This document shows, piece after piece, positions 24,423-37,488 of a DNA stretch of 64,000 nt (positions are counted from its first letter, which is position 1; the number at the start of each line of letters is the position of its first letter). Both the position numbers and the translations under genes were made by a program. The stretch is from Baylisascaris procyonis (taxonomy: Eukaryota; Nematoda; Chromadorea; Rhabditida; Ascarididae): contig JAZARR010000123.1 in the NCBI GenBank assembly GCA_037389465.1, forward strand, positions 1,620,501 through 1,684,500, given 5' to 3'. The notes beneath the pieces were generated by a model, which was not told the DNA's origin, ran no database searches, and saw only the letters and a program-made list of their open reading frames with translations.

Positions 24423-26710
24423 CTGAAAATTAAATAATACTGTGTTTAGCACCTCAACGAATATACAATGAAATGAGTGGAAAGAATGACGCAAAATGAC
24501 GTCAATATATCCGTCACCTTAACTTAATACCAAATATAATTCGCATATATGTCAGCATATTTCATTTCTCAAGCAAGTGAATTTTATATGAACTCTCTGC
24601 GCATTTATTATTTTCACGTTTAATTCGAAGCACATATGATGCCTCATCACATTCAAGAATATCTTAAAAAATTTTGCGATCCCTTAAAACGGTCGAAATA
24701 GTTGGGTAAAATAAATGATCGAAAGTGAAAGCTTAGACGAAATTTCTAATCACTAAATCGTGCAAACACCAATTATGTGCCCTGAATATCGTTGCATCAA
24801 ACTTTGTTGCGTAAAAATATTGCATACGGTATAGGAAACTTTCAATACGGTATTTTACGGTACAGAAGAGCAAATAAAAATTCGACTCCTGATAGAACTG
24901 TTGATAAGTTGCAAAAGAAAGTAGCTAAACAAGCAGATCGAATGAAATAAATGATCAAACACATTTACCCGATAGTCAAATTTGAAGAAGAAATGCACTC
25001 CTCTAAATCTACTTTATAAGTAGATTAATACCGATTAGAAAGCAAGGAAAATATTAGAACATCCGATAGAAACCTTTTGAAGAATATTTCCATCTATTAA
25101 ATAAATTTAAATTTTATCACTATTAAAGAATACGAATTGAAACAAATGCATATAAGCAATAAATCTTTCAAATCTATTGTTTATTTATTTCAAATATTAT
25201 TTAATTTTTCCTCAATTTACTCTTCTATATAGAATAAAATTGATAAAATGAAATAAGCTATATAATTTCTATAGAATTAATGCAAGAAGAAGATAGAGAA
25301 ACTGCTATAGAACGGGAATGATTCGTTGTGCTAATAAAATGAGTAAATATTTTAACAAGCTTAAATTAACGAATGCCAGAATAGTGATAAGCTCGAAAAC
25401 TATGAGCAAACGGAATTTCTACTCATCCCACCTCCACTCACTGGACATTACAGGATGGTTCAGCCAATACACTTTATTGCCCTTTAAATCACATCATGCG
25501 TATTTCGGCAATAGAAAGATTGCTTTCAATATGCAAATATTGCAAAAATCAATATGTAAATATTAAATGAAATTTTTGCAAAAATCTCCTACTATGAAGG
25601 AAATGAAATCGTAGAGGACCGAATTCCAGAGCAAATTCTGACTACGTCCCCTCCCCTTGCCTCGTTTCGATCAACGAAGCTGAGTTCCATCATCCCATAT
25701 ATATTTGCCTACTGGAAAATGCGTCAAAATTCAACGAAGAAAAAAAAAAAGAAAATGAGCTTGAGGCAAATGCGTGGTGGATTTCGAATAAGCGATATGA
25801 ATGAAGGCGATTTATTGTGAAGGCGGCTAAGGCAATAAGCGAGTGTTGACCCATCACATTATGGGTTACTATCTCAAGGATGACGCTCATTACGATGGCT
25901 CATGCGGTATGCATCCAATCAGTCACAACAATGCCCATCGTGCCATTCAAAACAAAGCCTTTTCTCATAATCAGCTACCACTACCAAAAATAACGAAATC
26001 TGATTTTCCGGTTCATTTTGTGACAATCAGATTCATTTCGTTATGAATTCTAAAAACAACTGTTTCTTGAGAAAAGTAGTTAATTATTTCCAGCTGTGAT
26101 CGAATTTCTGAATCATCAGATGGAACAGAAATCGAGTTCAGGAATCCAAAAAGAAAAGTAATAAATTTGGTTATATTCATTCAGGTGAACAACGCGTAAG
26201 AGCGGGGAATACAGACCTAACACCTTCAAAACGCAGAGCGAAATTGGATAATAAATGGACGCAAAAACGGAAACCACTCTCTAAAGGTGCTAAGCAAAAG
26301 CGAAAACAAATTATGCCATATTTCACTATCATAGTGTCCTTGAGTTCTTTTGGTGGCATCGTAGAAGACTTAAACTTTGCATCCTTAATTGCTAACTTCT
26401 CTCTTATCAATAGATGCTCTTAGGCGCATTTCACCTGAATTAGAGGAAATCGCTGTACGTAAATGACTTTTGCGCGATGACATAACTTCCTGCTAGAAAA
26501 TTCAATGCTAGGTTATCGCTGGAGGGGTAATTCTATAATATTTGGACTGTTCTGAAATAGCCCTCAAGTAGAGAGGAGAAATTTTATGACTCCCTCCTTC
26601 CATCCTCGTCTAACCATAAACCACTCAAAGTGAGAATGGTTTAGCTCTCGGATTCCCACCTCAAAAAGGTGTTTTCTTCTTGGCATATTTTAATGAATGC
26701 TTCACTTTTC

Positions 26711-26733
26711 AAAAAAAAAAAAAAAAAAAAAAA
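26711..26733. repeat. poly-A tract
   Basis: A run of 23 A on the plus strand. No transposon body or target-site duplication is evident around it. Confidence 0.9.
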
Positions 26734-27179
26734 CTTTTGTTTCCCGTGAGAACGCAGACGCTGAAATAACCAAAAAGCGAGTAAAGAATGATTCTTAGCA
26801 GCAACCACTAGTAAAAGGAGCGTAATATAGTAATAGCAGAGAGTTGTGAATAAAGGAATGACGCCTTTAGGGCCTCATATGAAAAAGCCTAATTGTTTTT
26901 GGCAGTGCACATCTAAGAAAAAAACTTGTTCAAATGCAGATTCAACAAGTTTCAAACGTTAAAATGCGTATCGTCGAATGCCGTTTCAATCTTATTTCCG
27001 GTTTATCCTTTTCGCGAGAAATACTGACTCACGCCCAATATCGAACGATTTACCATAATCTCTCTCTAATTAGAGCGTAATCGGCAATGACATTTCTACG
27101 GTAACAAGAATTGCAACTCGAAAAAGTATTCTAACAATTATATGCATTTATATTCCGTTATGGCAACTGGATCATATCC

Positions 27180-27182
<3 letters not shown>

Positions 27183-27225
<43 letters not shown>
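27183..27225. repeat. (TA)n microsatellite
   Basis: A pure TA dinucleotide array of about 43 bp. Confidence 0.97.
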
Positions 27226-27227
<2 letters not shown>

Positions 27228-27755
27228 CGTTGAAGCTGGTTTTAATATGGAAGATTCTTTTCTTGCCAAAATTCTTGCCAAAAGTCGTTATGATAGCTGA
27301 AAATGAACTACATGTTCATATATGCGTGGCTAGTCGCACCGAAGGTTATGTCTCGCAGAGATTTATGTCTTTTCCTTAGAAGAACAACGAAAAATTTCTT
27401 CCCCATTCTGGTTCAAAAGAAGGGATGCTATAGGACCACACTCTTCTTACCCTTTTTTCCACTCCTGCTTCTTGATGATTCAAGCGTCTGTAATTACTGC
27501 CACACTAACTTCCGACGAATAGGTCAAAAGAAAAAACAATAATATAGTTAGACCCAGCAGTTCACGTCATATATCCTCAAAGACGAGTAAAAAATATTTC
27601 ATAGTCCGCAACCTCCTGTTCTAGAGGAGACAACACATCAGGCCGTATTACGGGCATAAACAGCAAAGACTAGCACATCCAAAATGTTGCAACAATGAGG
27701 AGTGGAGAGCCTTATCAACTGGAATCAAACCACATTACAGATCTTAAAACTTTAC

Positions 27756-27756
<1 letters not shown>

Positions 27757-27821
<65 letters not shown>
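27757..27821. repeat. (TA)n microsatellite
   Basis: A pure TA array of about 64 bp, 530 bp from the preceding array. Confidence 0.97.
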
Positions 27822-27822
<1 letters not shown>

Positions 27823-28795
27823 AAAATTAAAATAACACATTACTTACTCTATACTCACAATAAACAAATTCCCTTGTTGAATGAGCAACCAGCCAAAAGT
27901 TTCGTTACCGACAGACTTCATGCAAAAATCAGCAATGAAATCACTCAAGTAGAGTATCGTTAACCCGGGACTGATGAAGAAGCATCGAAAATTGCAATCA
28001 AATAAAGGTGAAAATACCTTGCAAAAGTCGTTTGAAGCCACATCACTTAGGGGCATTTAAATCGAGCGTAGTTATGGACATGAATTTAGGCAATCCATGC
28101 AGGCTCTATTAATGCGGATAAGTGGAGCAGCCAGCGGCTAGGAGCAACCTCTTTCGAGGGGAGTCCATTGTCGTCAATCTTATAGTGATTGCTTGCGAAC
28201 ACTACGTCCTTGGTATATTACCCTCGAGATTCACTGGGCAGTCTCACGATCCCACTCACTTTTGGCCATCATCCCATGCTCCCATCTAACCATTTATTAT
28301 GCTTGCCAGTCATCACCGTATCTGCGACAAGCTGCCTCTCAAAGACCATCGAATTCGTTTCGATAGCATTAAAAGCAGTCAATATTAGCTGTTCATGCAT
28401 CGGTAAATATATCCCAAATAACCATTTTTCCTAATATACTTCATGTTATAAACCGATATCATGCTCTGAAATTCCAAAATATCACAGCTTAACTTTGATA
28501 TGAAGCCATCTTTTTAGGTTTACTTTGGATATGAGAAATAGTAAAATACCAGCAACAGCAATAGCACCTCATTTATAGAATGACGTCACCATTCTAAACT
28601 CGCAACAAGCCACGCATGGAAAAGAATTGTATCATAGCACAACACTATTTATTTAAGCACAATTGAAGCACCGAGAAGGAATATCCACATATGCAATAAT
28701 AACGGAAAAATAGATGGCGATGCATAATTTCCAAGCACGATGTATTCTGTTTAGTGTTGACGCTAATCGACAGCTTGAATTCGTTCTCTGACTTT

Positions 28796-28836
28796 CTCGG
28801 TTTCAACCGAAACCGATCGAAGTCGGTTGAAACCGA
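28796..28836. repeat. inverted repeat with CGGTT motifs
   Basis: CTCGGTTTCAACCGA is followed after a 12-base loop by TCGGTTGAAACCGA, forming 14-bp perfect arms. Further CGGTT/AACCG copies follow to about 29030, so this is part of a larger motif-rich patch. Confidence 0.8.
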
Positions 28837-31800
28837 AACCGAGGTCGAATTCGGTTGAAGCTGATTTCAGTAGATCAGCAATCAACATTTCTAAATCCAC
28901 CTAGTTGATCGAAACTCGTTTTCTAATGAATATATACGGCTGATAACGACCGAAACTTCCGGTTTAGTTAAATTCGGTAGCTTGCCAATGCTTCGAGGTT
29001 TCTGCTCTAACGAATTTTAATCGGTTACCACCACTGCTTTCTATGTAAGCATTTTAACGTTTACGGCAACTTTCTTGCAAGCAACAACATTCTTGTGCTT
29101 CAGAAAAAACTAAAATTTTTAAAATTGGCTTTAACTCCTAAATGCCGACATATAAGAGAAAGTTTGACTTCGAATGCAAGTAGTACAATTAAATTAAGTA
29201 ATATAATTATAATTAAATTCACAAAACATTCAAATGATTCAAACAACTTTTTTCAAAAAAAAATCCGTCGAGTTAATGGTTGCGCAAGTTTACCAAATTC
29301 AATACGACAAAAATTTTTATAACCATATTTTACAAGAATCTGCGTAAGGGAAATATTAAAACTTAGTGAGATTTACACAAACCTATAATTAACAGTAGTC
29401 TGCAAACAGTGTTTTCAAGAACGATTTTACTGGGCACGAAAACGATGAGACTATCTTAATCTGAGGTCTTTAAAATTAGCAAGTACTTGACCATCCGAAA
29501 TTAGGCCTAAGGACCATTAGGATTATGATCCCATACGTTATTCGTTGCTTGCTTTTCGACTAGAAACTGACGTCGATAAACGGGGTTTGGGAAACATCAT
29601 CAAATAAAAATGCATGAATTCAAGGTTTTTCTCTTTCTATTCATAGCTCACAAAGAAGTTTTTTTCTGTTTCAGCTTTTCATTCATAGAAAGGGATGTGC
29701 ATAAAGTGTATCGCAATAATAAACAAACTCTGAGGCTATTCGATCGGGTATAAATAAGCACACGAAGAGCAATAAGACTATAAAAGGGCGCAATATAGTA
29801 CGATGAGGTCACAATAGAAGTGGATAGCATATAGGCGATATGTGCGCGACACCTTCAATTGTTTATGATCCTCTTGTAGATGCCGAAAGACAGCAATTCC
29901 TTCTTACATAGCTTTGCTTAACATCTATAACACTCCTCATATATTATCCACTTTCTAAGGTGAATGCTTTTAGTTTCCCCAGTGAATATTTTCCTGCTAA
30001 TTCCTTTTACACTGTCGACACTTCGTCAAAGAAACAGCTACTAACATCAAAAACAACTGGGATTTAGGCAAGTTTAGATTCGACATTTTGAATACGCAAT
30101 TATTCGATCGGCAATTATTTCAACAACCGAACCAGTGAGCCCGTGGTTAGACTACCAATTAATTTATAAAGAAAAGCCGATTTAGCAGCAAGTCCACCAT
30201 CGAGACATAGACGATTCAATTACTAGATTTATTTGAACAAGTGATGAGTTAGAGAGAAGTCAAGTGGATAAATAAGATGGCTTATAAAAAGATAGAGAGA
30301 GATAAACGCACGCATAAAATTAATTAGATATTCGTAGGTTTTAAGGCGCTAAGGTCAAAGTAAACGCCATCGATGCCAAGGTGAAATGGGCGTTCTCTAG
30401 CAATATTTACACAGCCAAATAGCGGTATAAATTATCTAGGCTAGCCAAATGCTAGGCAAGTTAATGAGAAGTTAGCAGCCGTACAATCACACTTACTACA
30501 CCAAATTGATTATGGGCTCTAAAATATCTCCGAGTATAGCCCAATTTATTCATTCATGAAATGAAAGCAACTACGAGAGTGTACGAATCGTCGACTTTAT
30601 GCTTACTCGTCGAATATTCTACTCTATACCCGATAAGCAATGATAATATAATCATCTACCTATTCTTCCAATATAGTGTAAAATGACCTCTAAATTATAG
30701 AAGCATTAAAAACGCTTAATTTCCTGCCTCAATAATAAACGGCAAAGAAGATAAGAATGAGGTTAATCTCGTTGCCATGATACATTCCATCACAGAATAC
30801 GATAGAAGCAAAATTTACTTTATTTCATTTGGAATGGATGATAGAGAAACAACCATACAACAACGAATACAGGAAAAAATACGTCAAGGAAATTGCCGAT
30901 ACATGACGTTTTATATATCAGCTGATCACGTCACGTAACGCTCTAATAAGCAGAGGTGTTTACATTAAATTCATTAATAACATAACTTTTTGTGAGATCC
31001 ATCGTTTAAGAAATCAAAGATAAAAATCGTTGGATCAAATCCGCCTAATCGCAGAGCTATTCTAATGTGCAATTTTTATGGGGGCATTTCAATTACTTAT
31101 GCAGCAGACGAGTCACAATGAAAAGGGCGATAGACGATCATTTGTAGTGCAAATTGCATCCACCATATTTCATTATCGTAGTGACTACCGTATTTCCCTT
31201 GTGCTTCCCGAGTTGAAATTATCGAACTGAATATCCAGACAAGCATATAGAAAGACAATTCACAAAAAAAAAAAAAACAAAGTGGGAAATGATTCAGTGT
31301 TCGATGATAAAACCTATTAGACAGTGAAATCAATTGCATACCTCATAGAGAGAATTGCTGATGACTCGATTATAAAAATAAACTAAAAACAACGAGAACA
31401 TTCTTAAATTAGAAATATATTCAAATGCGAAAAAAAAGTTTAATTGGACGGAAAAAAAAAGTTTTAGAATTAAAAAAGAAAAAATGCATATGAAATAAAA
31501 TATGAGGATATGAGTTTTCAGCTTTCAGAATATGAGTATGTCAAAGCTTTCAAATATTACAGGATATGAGTTTTCATAATTTCGTCCCACTTGATCAACT
31601 AGTATTTAAATTTGCAAGCAAATAAAAAAACGCCCAACAATGCTTCTATGTCTCAACAAGACCGATGGTTAATCGCGTTGATTTTTTATTTATGGCTGCA
31701 AGAATATCAATCGATGAATATATTATATGACCCAGCTGGTTAGAAAATGCATGCAAATTTTCGAGCTTAGAGCTTTTTAGCAAATCGATCTAACATTCCT

Positions 31801-33617
31801 CTTCTATAGATAAAAGAAGAGAGAGCAGATTGGGAATGACTTATGGCTTGCTTGAAAGATAGTATATGAGGTGACCTCTAGTGTGCATCCTACCCCTAAC
31901 TTCTATAGGCCTAGCTTCAACTGCTTTCAACTGAAGATCATCGACTAGACAGACAAACAGGGAGACACATGCAATTGTGACAGTGCGCCCCTGTATGTCT
32001 CTCACGTTGAGGGGAAAAAATTTGGCGTTGTATACGAAACTCATTTTTAAAATATATAGATTCATTTAAAAGATTGAATAAATGAAAAAAATTTTTTTTT
32101 TGATAAATATCCTTTAAATGGGAATAGAGAAATATAAATGCAAATTTAATTCCCAATGAAATTTTGCACTTTTGCAAGCAATTTTTGCGTAGAAAACAAC
32201 GTATAAAACTGCAAAAACAACATAATGGCATAGTGCTTCACGTTTCATTCATTCAGTAAATCCGTTAAGGGTAGCCGACTTTAGATCTCATTGTTCTTAC
32301 AATACTATGGAAACATCAGCCGTTTCACGTTCAACACGAATAAAGAAGTGAAATACGAAGCTGCGCTTTTATCGATGAAAGAAGGGAAATAAGGACAGAT
32401 TGAGCAGAAGTTTTAGAAATATTACAGAAATATTGGTATAATATTGGTTGGTTTTTTCTTCTTTTTTTATTCACGTTGAACACCGAAAACAACCAAGCTC
32501 CTGTATTTTTCTAATTCATATGAGCTGTCGCATCATTTTTTAAGCTTTGAACCAATTCGCCGAATATGAAAATGACTCACTGCTATGACAATTTAGATGG
32601 AATATTTTTTTTTGTAGTAAAAATAAAAATTTTATAGAATATCACTATTTAGTTGTATGTGAATATTATTTCTTTAAGTCAGAAACAATAATACCTAATG
32701 AGTTAATTAAAAGAGGCAACATTTGTACGCAGAAATATGATAGCACTCACTAACATAAATATTTAAAAAAATTCTCGCAAGACGATTGAGTCTGGGAATA
32801 CTGAATTTCTAGGGTCCAATTGATATCGATTCAATAAGGAAATCAGGCAAAGAGGAATGAATAAAGAGAAACTTGAAATATCTTCAAATATCCCATAAGT
32901 AATAAATACTGTTTAACGTATAAAACATTTAGTGCTAATACGAAATATTGTTGAACTCTATATATCATAAGCCGTTTATGAGCAAGGTTCATCACATTTT
33001 GACCCCGAATATACGGCTTTCTCACTAAAAAATGCAAAACTTCTCACACGTTAAACATAACATGTTCATGTGCTATATGAACAATCCACAAGAGACGATA
33101 CGATCTATCACCTAAACATAAAATGACTCTAGGCGGCACAATTCTCTTTGGTCAGCGAGCATTGTTTACATAGGCGCATCGAATGCGATACAAGGTTAGA
33201 ATTCAGCGCAAACCTTCATATAGCTAATGTTCCTTGACCAAATGGACATTTCCGAACGAATCACAATACCAATTCAATATAATACTATACAATGATGCTG
33301 TTCAATCACACATAAAAAACATCAAGAATTGTTCAATGAAAAGTAGCACTATTTCACAAACATAAAAGCATTAAAATAAACGAAACAGTTAGCAACAATG
33401 CTCAACTTTCAAGTCCTCTCATCTATTGAGAAGAAGACAGTAAAGTGCAGTGGGTGGTATTCGCTTTGTAATCTTTTCTGCTCTCGATAACGTTAGATGT
33501 ATTGATGCAACTAAATTTAGCTCTTGCTGTGAATCAAAGAAGCTGCAAAATGGTTGTACTTCATTGTTAGAGAGTTGAGCAGCTCACAATAGACGTTAGC
33601 CGTCTATTCGCACTCAC

Positions 33618-33671
33618 CTCAGTTATGTAAGGTTCGAAAGTTTCCACACACTTGATAAAGCACTCATTAAC
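33618..33671 (-). CDS. internal exon, helical segment
   Basis: The donor ACTGAG|GTGAGTG (minus strand) is consensus. The frame reads VNECFIKCVETFEPYITE. Taking TTACAAAAG|GTT as acceptor gives a phase 0 exon that links 36578-36622 and 24319-24422 in frame. The same frame remains open further upstream (SPIVDLLLQK), so the exon may instead start at 33708 after CGCTAG, which would require a different upstream partner. The composition is that of a helical rod protein. Confidence 0.5.
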
Positions 33672-33708
33672 CTTTTGTAACAAAAGATCTACGATCGGTG
33701 AATGATTT

Positions 33709-36577
33709 CTAGCGGCGATACGTCGTTACCATCATATCCTAAGGCGCGAATCGCTCAGTGGGAGAATTTACAACCGGTTTCACTAGTGAAAATGACGAAT
33801 GATCAACGTTCATGCAAAATTTCTCACTGATCTGATGCATACTGTATTGGATTACGGTTATCGTAGTATATATTTCCTAAAGGAGAAATGTCAGGTTGAA
33901 AATGTATGATTAAAAACATAGAATTTTAGCACCGATGAACAAAATAAAGACTAAGTTGATCTAAGAAAATCGTTTGATCGAATTTATAAAAAAAAACTCA
34001 AAAAATATTTTCTGATCATAGTGCATAAATTGCAGCATATTTTGTCGTTTTTGGTGTTTAAAAAAAGAACAATATTTCCCTACAAATATCAAAAAGAGAG
34101 GATCGAAATTGTTTGCAATCGAAAATTATGAGGGAATACAAATAAACCGAATGAGAGCACTCGAATGCTTATCGCATTATAAAAAAAACTATCAAAAAAA
34201 GGGAAAACATTATCAATTAAATATTTAAATTGTTGTGAAGTGATATAGTCTAATCGCTAATTGAAAGGAATTAATGAGGGGATCACTCTAAGACTTAACG
34301 ACAACAAAATTAAACGGAAATATGAGTTACAATCGCTGACCTCGGCCGATATATTGGTTGCATAATTGCGATTAACGATACCCTATGAAACTCTGCAAAC
34401 AAAGGCGAGCAAATAAAGAAACGACTCACTTGCCCTATTCTAATGCTGAAGCCATATGATATGGCGAAACTGTCGAATTTCTTGATATCTATCAATATAG
34501 AATTCGTTTTGATTAGACGATATTATCTCTGCACGTTAAACATTTGCATATTTATAGATTATCGAGCTAAATTGAGTTGATTTTTTGTATTTGAAGTATT
34601 TCAATGTGGAGTATAATTATTCTTGCACAATGGCGAAAACAATAAAACAAACGAAATTTCTAGAGAATATTCTAATACTTTTCAAGGCGAAAAAAAAATT
34701 CGCTGCAAAATTTCGGCGAATTTTTATAACCAAAAAATTCGTGAAAATCCCCCTAAGAAAAGATTTATTATTGAATTAGCATATTCGTAATTCTTTACTC
34801 TAAATTTATTTTTACTTAACTCGAGTCAATCAAACTGCAAAAAAAATTTCTTCAAGCAATAACGTATTATGACTACTTTTATACTCATTACTTATTTACT
34901 TCGATTATTAATATTAATGTTAATAATTCTTTTGCTTAAACGCTCTTTTATCTTTCTTAGGATTACTCATCGAGATAATTCCACCAATTTAGGAAATTTA
35001 GGGAATTTGTCGCTTCCTTCCTTAGAGATACCGAACGAAGATTGATGGAAAATGTTGATTACTTGCTCATGACCTTTGCAATAATAGTTGCAATCGGAAA
35101 CATTTGTGCTCTACTCTTGAAAGTAGATCATTTCCGAGAAAAAAAACCAATCCAATGAGTTCATATTAAATAAAATATTTGAAGTCATAGGTCATAAGAC
35201 CGGTTGCTCTTCGAGAATATTTGTACAGGATGAATAGCAATAAAGAGCGATGTATCGTTGAAACAATTACACATAGAATTGCATTTCTTCATTTGAGAGG
35301 GAGAGAGAGAGAGAGGAGGAGAGAGGGAGAGAGAGAGAGTAAAAGGTGAGAAAATATTTCATAGTTAAGAGGTTCGGTAAATATTGAAAGCTTTCAAAAA
35401 AATAAATACAATCAAGAGCATCTTTTCATCATTCAACTCATTAATGAAACTCTTTGAAGTGCTCGCTATTCAATGAAGGATCACAAGTGCGAATGAAAAC
35501 AATACATTTGAAGTGAATAAACGCCTAAATTTAGCAGTGATGAGTCTATTGTTTACACAAAAGACGTTTACTTTGAGCGAATTCTCCAAATCATATCAAT
35601 TTATTTGCATTTATGCGATAACCTTAATTTGCATATAATATAAAATATAAATAATAGTAAGGCATATTTGGGAATGTTATAATAACTTTTGTGTAAATGT
35701 GAATAAATAATTTGAAAAATAGCAATACTTCTTTTTTTAGAGAGAAAAAATTTTTACAGGCGATTTTTTTAACCGTTTATATGCAATAAGCATACGTTAA
35801 GAAATTTATAAGAAAACAAAGTAAACAATAGAAAAAATCTCTTCAATAAATAGGGAATACAGTGGTCCGATATCGCGCTCAGTAGATAACATTTGCCTCG
35901 AAAGTAAAAGAATGAAATAATAGCGTAATTCCCAAAAATCGACCTTAGCAAGTAATCTTTCTTCTTCAAAAACTTCTAAAATCCTATTCATTAAAATTTA
36001 GAAGAGATGATGATTGCTAGAATATTAAACAACAGGACTCAGTGAATTACTCACTCTTTGAATCGAATGAATCCACTGAATAAGATTCTCTTTGAATTCA
36101 TTGAATAAGTTCTCTAATGCGGTAAAAACTATTTTCACATCTGTTTAGCCAAATTGCATTAAATATCGAATAACAATTCTGCATCACTAAATTCAGCTAA
36201 TATATGAAAGATGAAGGGAAAAAATAAGCTATTAAGGAGCCGCAAAAGATGGAAGAGCGAAAGGGGATTACTGAGAAAGAGTGAATTATAGCTGGTGTCG
36301 GAGCAAGCTTTTCGTATAATAAAGCTATCAACACCGATGATTTCGAGAGAATTAATTCATAAAACGTTGCACAGTAATTACCCCAACGGCAAAGACATTA
36401 ACCAAATATTTATTGGCGATTTCCCCAGTTTAAAAATGTGCGAAAATGGATCCATAGTAATAACTCAATCTTTGTAGTATGCATCTGTCAATAATATTAT
36501 TACGCATACGCCATTACTAGCTCGATTAGCTTACAGATTACACTGCATGAGGAGCATAGTGAATTTTTGCGTTTTAC
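33709..36577 (-). other. presumed intron
   Basis: A minus-strand TTTGCTCGCCTTTGTTTGCAG acceptor-like site near 34400 is followed by a short open frame (FHRVSLIAIMQPIYRP) but no good donor. The rest is A+T-rich with a GA tract. Confidence 0.4.
35295..35339. repeat. (GA)n purine tract
   Basis: An imperfect GA/GGA purine-only run of about 45 bp. Confidence 0.95.
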
Positions 36578-36622
36578 TTGCCTTTCTCTCAGCGATGTTT
36601 TTGCAACTTGGTCCCAACGGTT
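36578..36622 (-). CDS. small internal exon, spectrin helix C motif
   Basis: The minus strand reads TTTCAACTTCAG|AAC... and ends GAAAGGCAA|GTAAAAC. The 45-nt exon encodes NRWDQVAKTSLRERQ. The N-R-W-D-x-V pattern is the hallmark of helix C in spectrin, dystrophin and plakin repeats. It is phase 0 on both sides, matching the neighbours at 37396-37488 and 33618-33671. This exon is the best single pointer to the protein family. Confidence 0.6.
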
Positions 36623-37395
36623 CTGAAGTTGAAAGTAATCAGACAAACAGACACAGACATACAAACGCGCGAACACATTTGCGCTATGGCGTGATTTTCA
36701 AATGGAACTTTGAAGGATGAACTTATACCATGGAGGAATACAAATTTTAAAGCTTATTTTGGCACTTAGCAAATTATCAAATATTGCAAAACTATAAACT
36801 GGAATGGCCAATCATTACAGTTCCTTTGCGAGCTGTTCTAAGAATCACCTCAACGAGAAATGGGTTTTGCAAGTTACAGTAAACTTCAAAACATGTTTTT
36901 TTGTTGATATACTCTAAAACATTTACTTATCTCCTGGTCTCTTCCCAAAGTTGGCCCCTATTCGAATGATACAATCTCGAAAGTGCATTGGCTTTTGTGC
37001 AGTTAGTTTATCGTTTTGCAGTGAGCTAAGTCCAAATTGTAACAACATTACAGGATGCGAGATCGATTCGTCAAAAGTCCACTAGCATAGTAGGCGTAGC
37101 AACTCTTTCACAAATCACTATAAGCGTTTAAGTTTCATCAGCGCATCAACTTAACCAACTTGTGACAAAAATTCATCTCCAAAAAAAATCTCTATATCAT
37201 TCTTAAATATAACGTTGCAAAAATGTTTAACATCCGAGTAAAACTTTGCAATTACCAATATGCATAATTCAGAATAATCTCAATGCTGAGTAAAATTACT
37301 TTAAAAAAGTTTTACATAATTTCAACTGAAATAAATAATTCAACATTGCAAAGAATGTAACATAGAAAGAGAGTAGTAGTTAAAATAGAACAAAC

Positions 37396-37488
37396 CTGAT
37401 CAAGATCAGCGGCGTCGAGTATATCGTTGTAGAGTGCACCACATGCTTCGATGAAAAGTTCCTGAGCACGATGTGTCGCTCGTGACGT
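37396..37488 (-). CDS. internal exon, rod-domain helix
   Basis: The minus strand reads AGAAACTTCAG|ACG... and ends CTTGATCAG|GTTTGTTC. The 31 codons give TSRATHRAQELFIEACGALY, then NDILDAADLDQ. It is phase 0 at both ends, so it can be joined directly to NRWDQV... at 36578-36622. The join gives a continuous helix leading into the R-W motif, as expected for the end of a spectrin repeat. It is about half G+C in an A+T-rich surround. Confidence 0.62.

Larger units (their letters stand above)
24423..33617 (-). other. presumed long intron with (TA)n arrays
   Basis: About 9 kb without a convincing exon. It carries the poly-A tract, two (TA)n arrays and the CGGTT-rich inverted repeat listed separately. 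Confidence 0.45.
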
